A DNA stretch of 64,000 nucleotides from Asterias amurensis (GCF_032118995.1 NC_092650.1:2480001-2544000); one strand, 5' to 3'. Positions 33,001 to 44,010 are shown, counted from the stretch's first letter. Numbers and translations: made by a program. Notes: generated from the sequence alone by a model not told the origin.

Positions 33001-36000
33001 TTTACGAGAGGAGTATGTGTGAGTTAACACAATTCTGTTGCCGGAGCGGTGGGTTAGCACTCTTGGATGGTTACATCGCCCTCTGTTGATAATGAAGTTT
33101 CCTTCTTGTAGGTAGTACTACCTACAAGAAGGAAACTTCATTTCTAAATCTGAACTCATTTATGCATGACGGTTAGCTTATTCGATTTGAGTCGGGTAGC
33201 GTGGCCGGTTGCAGCTGTCATGGGGACGCATCATAAACATTGAGTGCATTGCATCCACCAGGACCCTAGAGTCAACCATTCGACCCATGACAGCTCTCGA
33301 GAGAAGACAAGAAATGGGGAGTGATCTGAGTGTAAATAAATTTCCATGTAGGCCTAAACCTTACTCTTTACTGTACTGACTACATCACTATACTATATAC
33401 AGTCGTTTGACCAGTTAACGATTCCTTACACACACTTGTCAACAAACACATAGTTGAATGATTTAGGACATGACAAATTGATGTTTATGCATGTGATTAA
33501 GAAATAACCCCTAAGAATACGTACCCCAGTTGGAATTCCACAAGTTCATTCGAACCAAAGTCAATTCGTGCCCAAGTAAATTCGTACCCGAGTCAATACG
33601 TACCCAAGTTCATTCGTAGCCAAGTCAATTCGTACCCAGGTGTACTGATACCCAAGCACGTTTTAAAGATGACACAATCTTGTATGTTTCCCCCCCCCCC
33701 CCAAATGAAATGAAAATTAATCAACCCGTTTGCCTTTCATTTTTCAGGGAAGTCACTCATCAAGTACTGTGTGCGTTACACTGATGATGGCATCACACGC
33801 TCCTTATTTGAGCACCAGGTGAGTAAATGATGATGTCATGTATTAATTCCATCGATCTTAATTTAATAACATGCTATGTGTCTTCATAATATTATATGTT
33901 CTGTACAATTGAGACGTTTTTCCAAGGTTGACGTGATGAGGCAAACAAATGTCCTCTCTAAATGTAACAGAGTGCAAAAACACTTGCTGTTTACGGCAAG
34001 CGGCTCGCTTTATAGTAAAAGCTGGATAATAACCAATCCGTGCCACATTGAGTACAATGATCAACACAAATATGGCTCAAAATTGGGTGTATTCGTTTTA
34101 CCTCATCGACAAACACGGTCGGCCATTTATGGGAGTCACAACTTGGACTCCCATAAATGGCCGACCGTGTTCGTTCGCGACGTAAAATGAAAACCGTGCA
34201 ATTTGGAGTGATACTTGTATGGATCATTATATTCTACTTGTAAAACATCTTTCTAACCATATGCATTTCATCAGAAACGGTTTCAAACGCTGTTCATAGA
34301 CCAACTCGACCGATCCAAGGCAACGTGTTCCTTTAAGTTCTGACTAGCTTAGTGCTTATGTATTATTTGCCTATAAATTTAAGGGCACGCTGATCCACTC
34401 AACCGTATATATTTAATTCGTGTCATAATCCTAATCATATCTCAGTGGTGTTAATTATATCATTTATCTTTTCCTTGCTAGCTGGCCCATCAAACATCAG
34501 GTTTTCAGTCTGATACTTCAAGGTCTGTCAACCCCAACACCAATTGCAGGGATAACGATGACCCACAAGCTATTTTTCAGTCTGATCCTTCAAGGTCTGT
34601 CAACCCCAACACCAGTTCCTGGGATGACGATGACCCACAAGCTATTGTTCAGTCTGATCCTTCAAGTTGTGTCAACCCCAACACCAGTTCCTGGGATGAC
34701 GATGACCCACAAGCTATTTTAGAAACTGCCGAGCTTCACCAAAGCAATGAAGCTGTAGGATGTGAAACAAATGATTCGAGTGAGAAGTGTGCCGTAACAG
34801 TCATGCAGACCGATAATGTCGGTGGACAAAGGAAATGGGACAAAAAACACTATTGCTTTTACTGTGATGAGCCTCAGGCCAAGTTACCCCGTCATCTTCA
34901 GTCACGTCACAAAGAGGAGAGGGAAGTTGTAGAGATAGCATCGGAGACCGACGTTAGTGCCCGCAAGAAACTTCTGTTATACATCCGCAATATTGGTAAT
35001 CACAGACACAATTGCCAAGTCCTTAGAGAGGGAAAGGGTGTCCTTATTATAGTATACAGACCAAATCATGAGGCATCTCCACTCGCATATGGACCATGCA
35101 TACATTGTTATGGCTATTACGTGCGTCTTGATCTTTGGCGTCATCAGTGCCCACTTAAGCCTGCGCTCCCTGCACAGACTGATGGTAGCAGTAGGAGAGG
35201 TCGTGTTAGGGGGCGAGTAGCTAACAAGAGTGATTTGTTAAAACCACCCCCTGCTGGTGTATCTTTCCAGTTGAACAAGGTTCTTAGTTCTATGAGGAGA
35301 GACAATGTTGGTCTGATTGTCAAGAATGATTCTTTGATTCTGGAAGTTGCCAAACGTGAATACCTTAGACTTGGCCACGATGTTACACAACATGGCTACA
35401 TTCGGAACAAACTACGAGAACTTGGTCGTCTTGTTATACAACTGAGACAAAACACCCACCAACCAAATGCATCACTGGAAGTATTCGTGCATCCCCGCCA
35501 TCTGAATGATATCGTTAAGGCTGTTCATGATGTCGCCGGCTTCAGTGAAGGAAAACAGATGTATCACGTTCCATCTCTAGCACTCAAGATTGGACATTCC
35601 ATCAAGAGATGTGCACTCATACTTCAAGCAAGTGCTTTAGAGTTTAATCTTAGGCAAAAAGCGGAACAGGCCGAACAGTTTAGGCAGTTATGTGAAATAA
35701 AGTGGCCAGAACTTGTGTCAACCCACGCCCACAGAACACTGTCCAAGGAAAGCGCAACAAACCTGCTGATCTCCCCACAAATGCAGATGTGGTGAAAATC
35801 TCATCGTTCCTTCATGAAACTGGCAACAGGGAAGTGCAGCTCCTACACTCTGCTAAGGGCCATGAAATTACACCAGCTTGGAAGAAATTGAATGAAGTCA
35901 CACTGTGCCATCTCAGTATCTTCAACCGCAGACGACAGGGGGAAGTATCCAAAATGAAACTTGAAGATTTTCACAAGCGCAGTAGTGCAGCCATTGTGAA

Positions 36001-39000
36001 TGGTGATTGCGTGATGACTGATCTTGAACGGCACCTCTGTAAAATGTTCAAAGTCATTGAAATAGTTGGTAAGAGGGGCAGAACTGTTCCGGTGCTTCTT
36101 GGTACTGATGTGATGGCGTGGTTGAAGGCTCTGGTCGCAAATAGAAATGCAGCTGGAGTGGCACAAGACAATATTTTCTTATTCGCACGAAGTTGTTACG
36201 GAGGCTCAGGTCATATACGAGGAAGCGACTGTCTACGAGCATATGCAAATCAGGCGGGCCTTGAGAATGCTGATAGCATGCGGTCTACAAAGCTTCGTAA
36301 ACATGTAGCGACTGTTTCACAAATTCTGGCCTTGAATGAACATCAGCTTGAAACACTTGCAGACTTCATGGGTCATGATTTGCGGGTCCATCGTGAGTAC
36401 TACCAGTTGCCAGACACTGTCCAGAGGGTTACCAAACTGTCTCGACTTTTCCTCAGCTTGGAGAGAGAAAACAATTGATTCGCAACATGGCAAATCTTTG
36501 GAGCAGTTGCATGTTACTGGAGGTAAACAAACCCGTTTTTAACTTGTCTTCCCATAACATTCATTCACTGTACAACCTCCCCCCCCCCACCCACCCCCAA
36601 TGGATTGGCCAACATGTTTAGGTGTGTGCGCCAAAAAGCAAGCAAACCTAAATGTAACAATTGCTCTTTGTTTTTGGGGCCTGATAACTCGGCCTGTGGC
36701 CGTCATCACCTAACCCCCCCCCCCTTTTGAACATCATTCACTGTACACCCCAAACCCCACACACCCAACCCAACGGATTGGCCCATATTTTTATTTGTGT
36801 GCCAGAAAGCAATCAAAGCTAAGTGTAGAAGTTTAATTTCTTTTTATTGCAGAAGGCTTCACCGGCGATGAGGACAGCAGTGATTCAGGTGACTCGTGTG
36901 ACCCAGCTTTGGAGGACAGTGTTGATGACAGTAAGTTTGTAATATTTGTGACTGCCTATATCTCTTGTAGGTCTCTTGCATATGCTGGTCCTATTCCCTG
37001 TTGACCCCCCCCCCCCCCCAGACCAACATGCGATAAGATGCCAGACTCCGTTTGCTTTCAACAAATTGAAGGTGTCATGCACCACCAAAGTACAGTCATA
37101 ACCTAAAGTCACTCTGTAGGCACAGCCAAGTGATTAGCCCATCTCGGCAACTCATTTTGTACGGTAGCATGAAACAAGATGGCTGCTTCTTGTCAGGCAT
37201 TTTCTGCAGGTACCTTTATCGCATTCTTTTGTGCTCAGTTGCGTATTGATTTACTCGAGGAGTAAATGTCACATCGGTAACATGAACATATTTAGGTTAT
37301 GTATACGCCCCATTTGATTATGTTGACTAATTTACCTCTTCTTTCCTGTGTGTTGTAGGAAGGCCACCAACCCAAACGGATCCAGCTCCAAAAGATCGAC
37401 AAGTCAAGCGTCGACAATTCAAGCGACGCCCCTGGACTGCCCAGGAAAAGAAAGACGTCACCGAGGGCTTGCAGAGATTCTTTTTGCTGAAGAAGATTCC
37501 AGGGAAACGTGACATTGAATCGTCCTGTCCTGTGGCATTGCAGACCAGAACTTGGAGAAACATTAAGGACTTTTGTAGAAACACGATGACACTTCAACAA
37601 ATTTAAGGTCTCATGCACCACCAAAGTACAGTCATAACCTAGAGTGACTCTGTAGGCACAGCCAAATTATTAGTCTAGACCTTTGGCCTGCCCCCCGCCC
37701 CCCCCCCCCCCCCCAAGAACAAGAAAATACATGTACTACCCCCAACAACATTTCCTAGAAGGCCAGTATACACATTCACATTAGTGAACCGCAAGAACAA
37801 GGATTCATGTGTTATGTCCTCACATCGATAGGTACCATTCGACTTTTGGCAATGTCCGCCATTGGATATTATGAAAAGTATGTCCTCAATCTGCAGTGTA
37901 CACATGTATTGGTGTGTGTGTGAGGGGGGGGGGGGGGAAGTACGTTTCGAATGGTGATTAAATAGACCCCTTGCAAATGACGCCACTGATTGACTGAGAG
38001 TCATGCGCAGTGCGTACACACGAGTGCAGGTTTCCGTAGATTTACATTAAAGGTGGCCGCCATGCAAACGGTCGTTTGTGGTACAACAGTCTCCCCTAAA
38101 CTTAATCTTGAGTATTTAAAGGAACACAAATTTGCCTCGAAATTGCGTGGTTTTCCTTTTACTTTGCGAACTAACACGGTCGGCCATTATGGGAGTCAAA
38201 TAAATTGGCTCCCATAAATGGGAAAAATGTAAAAAACATCTGTTTGTCGCAGTCCGAAGATTAAAATAACAAAAATTAAAATACAGATTTACATTTTTAT
38301 ATAAAATTTTTAAAAAGCACATGAGAATATTTATACACAAGAAACATTAAAAATTTAAAAAGCGAAAGTCAAAAGAGACGTTATGAGAACTTAAATTAGA
38401 TAAACATAGACAATAAATTTTAACAAGCACACCTAACTAACAAACCCAAACACCCAAACACCCAAACAAACACCCAAACGAACATCAAAACAAACAACTA
38501 AACAAACAAAATTGGAGGCCTGCTTAAATGTGTTAAAGTCATCTGGAAATATAAAAAAAATCTTCAAACATTAGAGTATATGTTTCTAAACAATAAAATA
38601 ATTTTTTGAGTAATTGTTTTTAACGACTTATATGCTTAAAAAAATTAATAAAGTGGTGTGGGGGTGACTCCGCCTACCCCTTTTGTGACGTCAATCGAGG
38701 CAGACTTTGCCTCGATCGAACATCGAATTCGAACACACGTACGTGCAAGTACATTCAAGTCCTAGTCGTGAATTTGTACGTTTCGAACAAGTTTTTTTCT
38801 TGCATTTTTCCGGCAATGTCGACCAGGTGTATTGCTGCTGGATGCAGCAAAACAACTAAAGATGACATGAAGAAAGAAGATCTTTTCTTAAACATGACGC
38901 CATCCCAACAATTTGTCCAGCTAGTGGGGAAGTCGAAGAAGGTAACTGAAAGACGTAACGAACCTAAATGAGCAGTTGCCTAACGTGACAAAAAAGCAGG

Positions 39001-40412
39001 TATTGTTTCAACTTTTAGGGCATGTTTTTAGCTTTCGCCAAGCGTCACTATCTAGTGTTGGTACTGCATGCGATTCATCGCGCCTCGATTGACGTCACGA
39101 ACAGCGCCCTCTCGGGTCGGGCTAATTTTCAAATTTGTAAATAAAATGGAAACTAATTTTTTTTAAACCATAGTTAATTGTTTATTCATATTCCACTCAT
39201 CAAACCACATATTTTAGTGACAAAAGCTTTATTTTGACAAAATACCACTTCCATGTTCAAAATACTGGTGAGGTAGTGAATGGCGCTAGACCTGTATCGG
39301 TTGGTTCTGCACCTGATACTAGACAAAGAGTCGGAATTCCTAAGGTTATTGTTCCATGCAGGAGGCAGCCACTCTCTATGTGGTTGAGGACAGGTCCGAA
39401 TTACCAAAATTCAAAGAGAGCTGTTCAAGTCTTTCAGTGAGGGGCGGAATGTTAAGCACCACACAAATATCTGCAAAAAACACCAAACTTTAAAAGAAAA
39501 ACCGGAGCTCTAACAGTTGCGATGTGGACGCGCTGAAAAACTCTACCAAAAAAGAAAAAAAAACATCTTTCCAACCATATGCATTGAATAACAAACGATT
39601 ATCAACGCTTTTCAAAGACCAACTCGACCGGTCTAAGGCAACGTGTTCCTTTAAAAGATAATGTTGTGTGCTTGTGTCTTTTTCTACCTCCATGGTTTAA
39701 CCACGATTGCAAGCAAACAAAACCTACCATGGATCTTCGTCATAGATACTGACTCCTGGAGCTCTTCCACCTGACGCCCACTGACTCCCATTTCACGTCT
39801 TATGTCTTTTAACTGAAGTGTTGTGTTTCTTAGTGCGACAGTTACCTTTTGTTGGTTGGTAGTTACTGCAACCTGCAACTCACTAACCATACGACGTGTT
39901 TCCTCTTGCTCAGAGGTGGCTGTTTCTTGGTTGGTTGATATTGCAGCCATTGTACGTCTTGCCGCAGTCTGCAACTCACTAACCATTCGACGTGTTTCCT
40001 CTTGCTCAGAGGTGGCTGTTTCTTGGTTGGTTGATATTGCAGCCATTGTACGTCTTGCCGCAGTCTGCAACTCACTAACCATTCGACGTGTTTCCTCTTG
40101 CTCAGAGGTGGCTGTTTCTTGGTTGGTTGATATTGCAGCCATCGTACGTCTTGTGTCCTCCAGCTCAGATGAAACAGTTTCATGACTATCAGTCATTATT
40201 ACTTTGAGCTCTTTCACCTGGTCTTGTGTATTTCTGAGTTCATCTTCAAGAATGACTAGGTAGTTTTCTACAATAAGCCTCAACTCGTCTACCTTACTAT
40301 TTGTGTCTACATTACATGAAACCCCACTCTGATGTCTGGAAGCTTCAACTTGTAGTTCAACTTGAGACTTCACAATCAGAACGACCAAGAGCGAACGGAT
40401 AAACAACCCCAT
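30035..40412 (-). CDS. Secreted coiled-coil fibrinogen-domain lectin (FReD), copy 1, complete
   Basis: Probable secreted pattern-recognition lectin of the ficolin/FREP type. Exons: 40412-39728, 32006-31876, 31759-31498, 30279-30035. They join in phase to 1323 nt, 440 residues. Exon 1 starts at the Met of [12 protein letters not shown] (signal peptide) and encodes a heptad-like coiled coil with three near-identical 31-residue repeats ([14 protein letters not shown]...), likely for oligomerisation. Exon 2 opens the FReD (CSDVLARG ... [11 protein letters not shown]). Exon 3 gives [12 protein letters not shown] through [12 protein letters not shown]. Exon 4 carries the Ca-binding DRDND segment and the [10 protein letters not shown] ligand-pocket region, then ends [15 protein letters not shown] box lies upstream and an AATAAA 42 nt past the stop. 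Intron 1 is 7.7 kb and contains an opposite-strand gene. One oddity: a Cys just before HGAWW, where the family usually has Tyr or Phe. The domain call is secure; the immune role is inferred from the family. Confidence 0.92.
30495..30868. mobile_element. TTAA-target element, family C, unit 1
   Basis: Left end TTAA-AGCCATTGGACAC, right end GCAATTGCT-TTAA. In intron 3 of FReD copy 1. The unit 2 copy (from 47339) has lost its right end. Confidence 0.65.
32100..32500. mobile_element. TTAA-target element, family A, unit 1
   Basis: Inside intron 1 of FReD copy 1. Duplicated at about 48926-49315 in unit 2. Confidence 0.65.
32515..32760. repeat. Cluster of short inverted AGAGTGAAA / TTTCACTCT words
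   Basis: Several hairpins built from AGAGTGAAA and CACTCTCAAAAGAG words. The unit 2 copy is at about 49320-49545. Function unknown. Confidence 0.5.
33091..33142. repeat. 52-bp perfect palindrome
   Basis: Perfectly symmetric about 33116/33117 (GGTAGT/ACTACC at the centre), AATGAAG at one edge and CTTCATT at the other. Upstream of the first zinc-finger-gene exon seen. Confidence 0.9.
33530..33660 (+). repeat. Minisatellite, about 17-bp unit
   Basis: Seven or eight imperfect units of CAATTCGTACCCAAGT. Upstream of the zinc-finger-gene exon at 33748. Confidence 0.75.
33748..37606 (+). CDS. Zinc-finger / tyrosine-recombinase-like / Myb-like protein (5' end not found, frame disturbed)
   Basis: Exons seen: 33748-33818, 34482 to about 36522, 36853-36930, 37359-37606, with GT-AG borders in matching phases. 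The long exon begins with three 24-residue repeats, then a C2H2-like finger ([19 protein letters not shown]) and a C2HC finger (CIHC...WRHQC). A tyrosine-recombinase-like domain follows: box I Arg in [12 protein letters not shown], Lys/Arg in [11 protein letters not shown], box [11 protein letters not shown], then FMGHD and REYYQLP with the likely nucleophile Tyr. The last exon resembles a Myb/SANT-like tail ([11 protein letters not shown] ... RTWRNIKDF). Many invertebrates and fish carry unnamed proteins of this layout. The frame changes twice, within 35702-35795 and near 36465, so this is a decaying gene or there are assembly errors. The first exon is unknown. It lies inside intron 1 of FReD copy 1 and is absent from copy 2. 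Whether it is a domesticated recombinase or a mobile element is not settled; no flanking repeats were seen. Confidence 0.7.
33940..34336. mobile_element. TTAA-target element, family B, in the zinc-finger gene intron
   Basis: Right end CAACGTGTTCCT-TTAA (34333-34336), central ACACGGTCGGCCATTTATGGG inverted repeat, left end diverged. Lies between the first two exons seen of the zinc-finger gene. Confidence 0.6.
34503..34718 (+). repeat. Coding tandem repeat, 3 x 72 bp
   Basis: Three in-frame 24-codon units (34503, 34575, 34647) encoding [20 protein letters not shown]-type segments, rich in acidic residues and Ser/Asn, N-terminal to the zinc fingers. They differ by only a few bases, so the expansion looks recent. 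Confidence 0.9.
37057..37680 (+). repeat. 85-bp direct repeat: intron copy and 3' end copy
   Basis: The segment from about 37057 to 37140 in the last intron recurs at about 37595-37680, covering the stop codon and the start of the 3' flank of the zinc-finger gene (shared text ATGCACCACCAAAGTACAG). A partial local duplication of the gene's own 3' end. Confidence 0.75.
38640..39440 (+). mobile_element. THAP-start element remnant flanked by inverted repeats
   Basis: GTGACGTCAATCGAGGC near 38688-38704 is repeated inverted at about 39082-39098. Between them, 38817-38968 encodes a short protein opening [16 protein letters not shown], the zinc-binding start of a THAP domain, then diverging to a stop; a possible GT donor follows near 38940. 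THAP domains start P-element-type transposases and many host factors. A minus-strand AATAAA lies near 39227. It appears to split a TTAA-type element whose halves lie at 38114-38220 and 39559-39657. Unit 2 of the duplication lacks it. Confidence 0.5.
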
Positions 40413-40511
40413 TTTGCTCAATTATAACTGCAACTACAAAACACGACTCCTTTCGTTGCTGAATAGAGTAGAAATGTATAGATGAGTGAGCAACAGCCTA
40501 TCTGTAGATCA

Positions 40512-40518
40512 TTTTATA
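40512..40518 (-). promoter_or_regulatory. TATA box of FReD copy 1
   Basis: TATAAAA on the minus strand, about 100 nt upstream of the start codon of the signal-peptide exon. Initiation would be expected near 40485. The same box is present in copy 2, but that is shared by duplication and is not independent evidence. Confidence 0.5.
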
Positions 40519-40609
40519 TTGAACAGATGGTACCCGCATTAAAGTTTGTTTTTCTTCCTGATATACTGTTAGAGCGACCTGGATTATTAGGGGAAATAGC
40601 CGTTGAACG

Positions 40610-40990
40610 TTAAAGACACTGGACACTTTTGGTTATTGTCAAAGACCAGTCTTCTCACATCTCAACATATGCATAAAATGACAAACCTGTGAAAATTTGA
40701 GCTCATTACTGGTCGTCGAAGTTGCGAGATAATATGGAAGAAAAAATACACTTGTCACACGAAGTTGTGTGCTTTCAGTTGCTTGATTTCGAGGGCCTCA
40801 AAATCTAATTCTGAGGTCTCGAAATCAAACTCGGGGAAAGTTACTCCTTTCTCGGAAACTACGTTACTTCAGAGGGAGCCTTTACTCGCAATGTTTTATA
40901 CTATCAACAGCTCTCCACTACTCGTTACCAAGTAAGGTTTTGTGCTATTAATTATTTTGAGTAATTACCAATAGTGTCCACTGCCTTTAA
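40610..40990. mobile_element. TTAA-target element, family A, unit 1
   Basis: Full length, TTAA both ends, just upstream of the FReD copy 1 promoter. Duplicated at about 54172-54554. Confidence 0.7.
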
Positions 40991-41318
40991 GAGAGACTGA
41001 CTCGGGAACTATGTAGGTAGGTCAGAGTTCAGAGAGTGTCGTGTGAACAACTTTCAACCAGACTCGAGGATTGGTTTTGGACTTGGGCCAGACCCAAAGT
41101 TGTTATAATGACGTGTTGACAACGAACCAGGAAGTACAACTCAGTCTGAACATAACAAGGAAAGATGGCTTAACAAGAGATTGATGGTTTTCACAGCTTT
41201 CACTGTGGACAATGTGTAGTATAGCGCTTGGCTATGGGTTGGGTCCTGAGTCTCGGCTGAATAAAGGTGTAGAGGACGACTTTTGAGCTTTGTGACGTAC
41301 GAAATGTACCCAAACCCT

Positions 41319-41658
41319 TTAAAGGGAAGGTACACCTTGGATACTTGTCAAAGACCAGTCTTCTCACTTGCTGTATCCCACCATAAGCATAAAATAACAA
41401 ACCTGTGAAAATTTGAGCTCAATTTGTCATTGCGAGAAAACTATGACAGAAAAAACACCCTTGTCATTGTGTGCATAGGAATAAAAGACTTCTAGCTAGA
41501 AGTCTTTTATTATTTTAGTGAGAAATTACCTCTTTCTCAAAATCGATGATACTTGAGAATGTTTTATACCATCAACAGCTCTCCAAATGCTCGTTACCAA
41601 ATCAGTTTTGAAGTTAATTTGCAATTACCAAATTACCAAACGTGTACCTTCCCTTTAA
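41319..41658. mobile_element. TTAA-target element, family D, unit 1
   Basis: Family D: TTAA-AGGGAAGGTACACC ends, with a central palindrome AGACTTCTAGCTAGAAGTCT. Related in body to family A. Duplicated at about 54880-55232. Confidence 0.7.
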
Positions 41659-42138
41659 AAGAAAATCCCGCAATGGGTTATTATCCTTTTTGCAAAGATA
41701 AAAATCCGCATGATAGTTCATTGACCAAACTATTACTTGACATAAAGTCACCAGAGATTACTACGATCATTATTTTATGTAATTGTGACATCTGACTTTT
41801 TTTTCAGGAACCGTCAAAGATGCATTAGGGAGTTACACGCTACCGTTTTATCTTAACAGCCTAATGTTTGCTGAAGCAGCCAAAGTTATGACCTCTCGAC
41901 CTTTTGCACATTGGTACAGCAGTCGACGAGTTCAACAAGTCGCCTGAATAAAAGGTCGGGTTGCACTGTAGACTTGATTCAAGTCCCATTCTCGTGTGAG
42001 AGGTCCCGAAGCATATATTCAAACTTACTATAAAGCAACACGTAGCATACACAGTACAGTGCGAGGGATTCCTTGTCGCGCTCGCCGTCCAAATGTGCTC
42101 ACGAGAACAGGTTTATTGGAGTGAATGCGGAGCACTTC

Positions 42139-42289
42139 GGAATGTCAGCTGCGCATGTCTGTTACTGCTGACAACGGATTTTGTCTATCTCCCATAACCT
42201 TTTGACAATACCAGCGGGTATTGTCAAAAGGTTATGGGAGATAGACGAACCCATTGTCAGCAGTAACAGACATGCGCAGCTGACATTCC
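42139..42289. repeat. Long palindrome, unit 1
   Basis: GGAATGTCAGCTGCGCATG ... CATAACCTTTTGACAATACC is mirrored almost exactly on the right. In unit 2 (about 55952-56084) the left half near the centre is deleted. Confidence 0.85.
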
Positions 42290-42299
42290 TAAGTGGCTT

Positions 42300-43640
42300 A
42301 TACGCACAAACTTTTCCAAGTGACGTCATAACCATAGTTTTGGGGTCGCGACTCTATGGGGCGCCAACAGTAAAAATTTTTATTTAAAGCAATATTTACA
42401 AAATAGTTAATCATACAACACGTAATTCATTATTCGTCCATTATTTACAAATATTATATTTTAAACCACACAATTCGCAAGGGTGATGACACACACCGCA
42501 AGCATAGAGAATCACACCGGATTCACCAACTCAAGACAGTCCAACCCTTTGAACCAAGCATAAACACTGGTGTTAAATAACTTCCCATTACCCTCCATTT
42601 CACTTTAGCTGAAGAGTTTATTTTTTGTATATTTATTTATTTAAATAAAGTGTAAAATAATATGCAATTTGAAAAGGTGAGGGTGAACTTCAGGGCCCAT
42701 GGACGGTGGGTCTGCCCACATTAAAAGCCCATACAATCATGACATAATTAATCGTTTGTGTAATTCGGTCTTAAATGTCAGAAAATGTAATATTTAAAAC
42801 AGATTTACAAATGATAACTCAATATGGACACAGAATGTTTAAAACATTTACAATCGTTTATTCACAGTCAGAAAAAAAAAATCTGCATAATCACATTATA
42901 ATTATGATAATAAAACATTTTACCCATTAATCACTAATAAGCAGTGGGAATTCAACATTACCAAAACGATATTTCTTTCAGATGTCATTATTTTTGAAGG
43001 AACACCATACTTTCTTCAAAATCGTTGGGTATTCTACTATTATGGTAGATCTTTATGTTTTTGTGTAAAAGCTTGTAGGCCTACACTGGTGACCTGCCAG
43101 AATGCTATGCAATGTACATTAGTGGCTGGTATCCTGCTCATTCACGTTACACCATCATTCTTTCTTTCTTATTTGCTTCATGAAAATGCAGCACTTAAAA
43201 AATGAATCAAACAGGTGGCCATGTATGGTAAGAACACATTAATGCTCCTTAAAAAAAACATGATTATAGGTTCCTAAATCATCTTAAATCTAATATTACA
43301 TCATGAGTGGCACCTTAAACTTAATTATGTAAATAAGGGGTCAATCTACTCTTCAAAACCATGTCAAAACACTCCAAAGGAAATTAAAGATAATTTTAAC
43401 CTTTGACATCGGTAAGCAATCCCTTCCATTGTTAAGAATACAGACAGTGTATGGGGTAATGGAATATTGTTACATCGTACAGTCAGCAGTGAAAAGTTTC
43501 AGACACTTTTAGCTCTGAAAAATTAAATCGAGTCTCTAAAATGTATTTAAAGGAGCAACAATTTTTATGCAAGTTTCCACGCAATGTAGTAATGTATTAT
43601 AATTTTTAAGTGTACCAACTGAAAACGATGACAAAAATTC
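42300..43640. other. Duplicated non-coding block between two family D elements, unit 1
   Basis: AT-rich, repeated at 56100-57450 in unit 2 with few differences. No gene recognised. Confidence 0.5.
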
Positions 43641-43649
43641 CTAAAAACC

Positions 43650-44010
43650 TTTAAAGGGAAGGTACACGTTTGGTAATTACTCAAAACAAATACTAACTTA
43701 AAGACTGACTTGGTAACGAGCATTGTGGAGCTGTTGGTAGTATAAAACATTGCGGGAAACGACTCCCTCTGATGTAACGTAGTTTTTGAGAGAGAGGTAA
43801 TTTCTCACTAAAATAATAAAAGACTTCTAGCTAGAAGTCTTTTATTCCTATCTGAAAGCACACAAATTCGTCCAACAAGGGTGTTTTTTCTTTCATCATT
43901 TTTCTCGCAACTCCGATGACAAATTGAGCTCAAGTTTTCACAGGCTTGGGATACACAAAGAGAGAAGACTGGTCTTTGACAATTACCAAACGTGTACCTT
44001 CCCTTTAAGA
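43650..44010. mobile_element. TTAA-target element, family D, inverted, unit 1
   Basis: Same family in opposite orientation. Together with 41319 it brackets about 2 kb. Duplicated at about 57464-57838. Confidence 0.65.

Noticed and set aside
33530-33660. CRISPR-like regular repeats
   Set aside because: Imperfect 17-bp head-to-tail units with no spacers, in animal DNA: a minisatellite.
34803-34805. First ATG of the long zinc-finger frame as the gene start
   Set aside because: The frame is open upstream to an acceptor at 34481 and joins a further coding exon at 33748-33818 in phase.
39823-40185. Plus-strand open frame opposite the lectin coiled-coil exon
   Set aside because: Shadow of the 93-bp coding repeats. 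The minus strand has the signal peptide, coiled coil and in-phase splice sites.
40419-40421. Start codon three residues earlier in the lectin
   Set aside because: That codon is TTG. The real ATG is at 40412-40410 and directly precedes the hydrophobic signal peptide. The same holds in copy 2.
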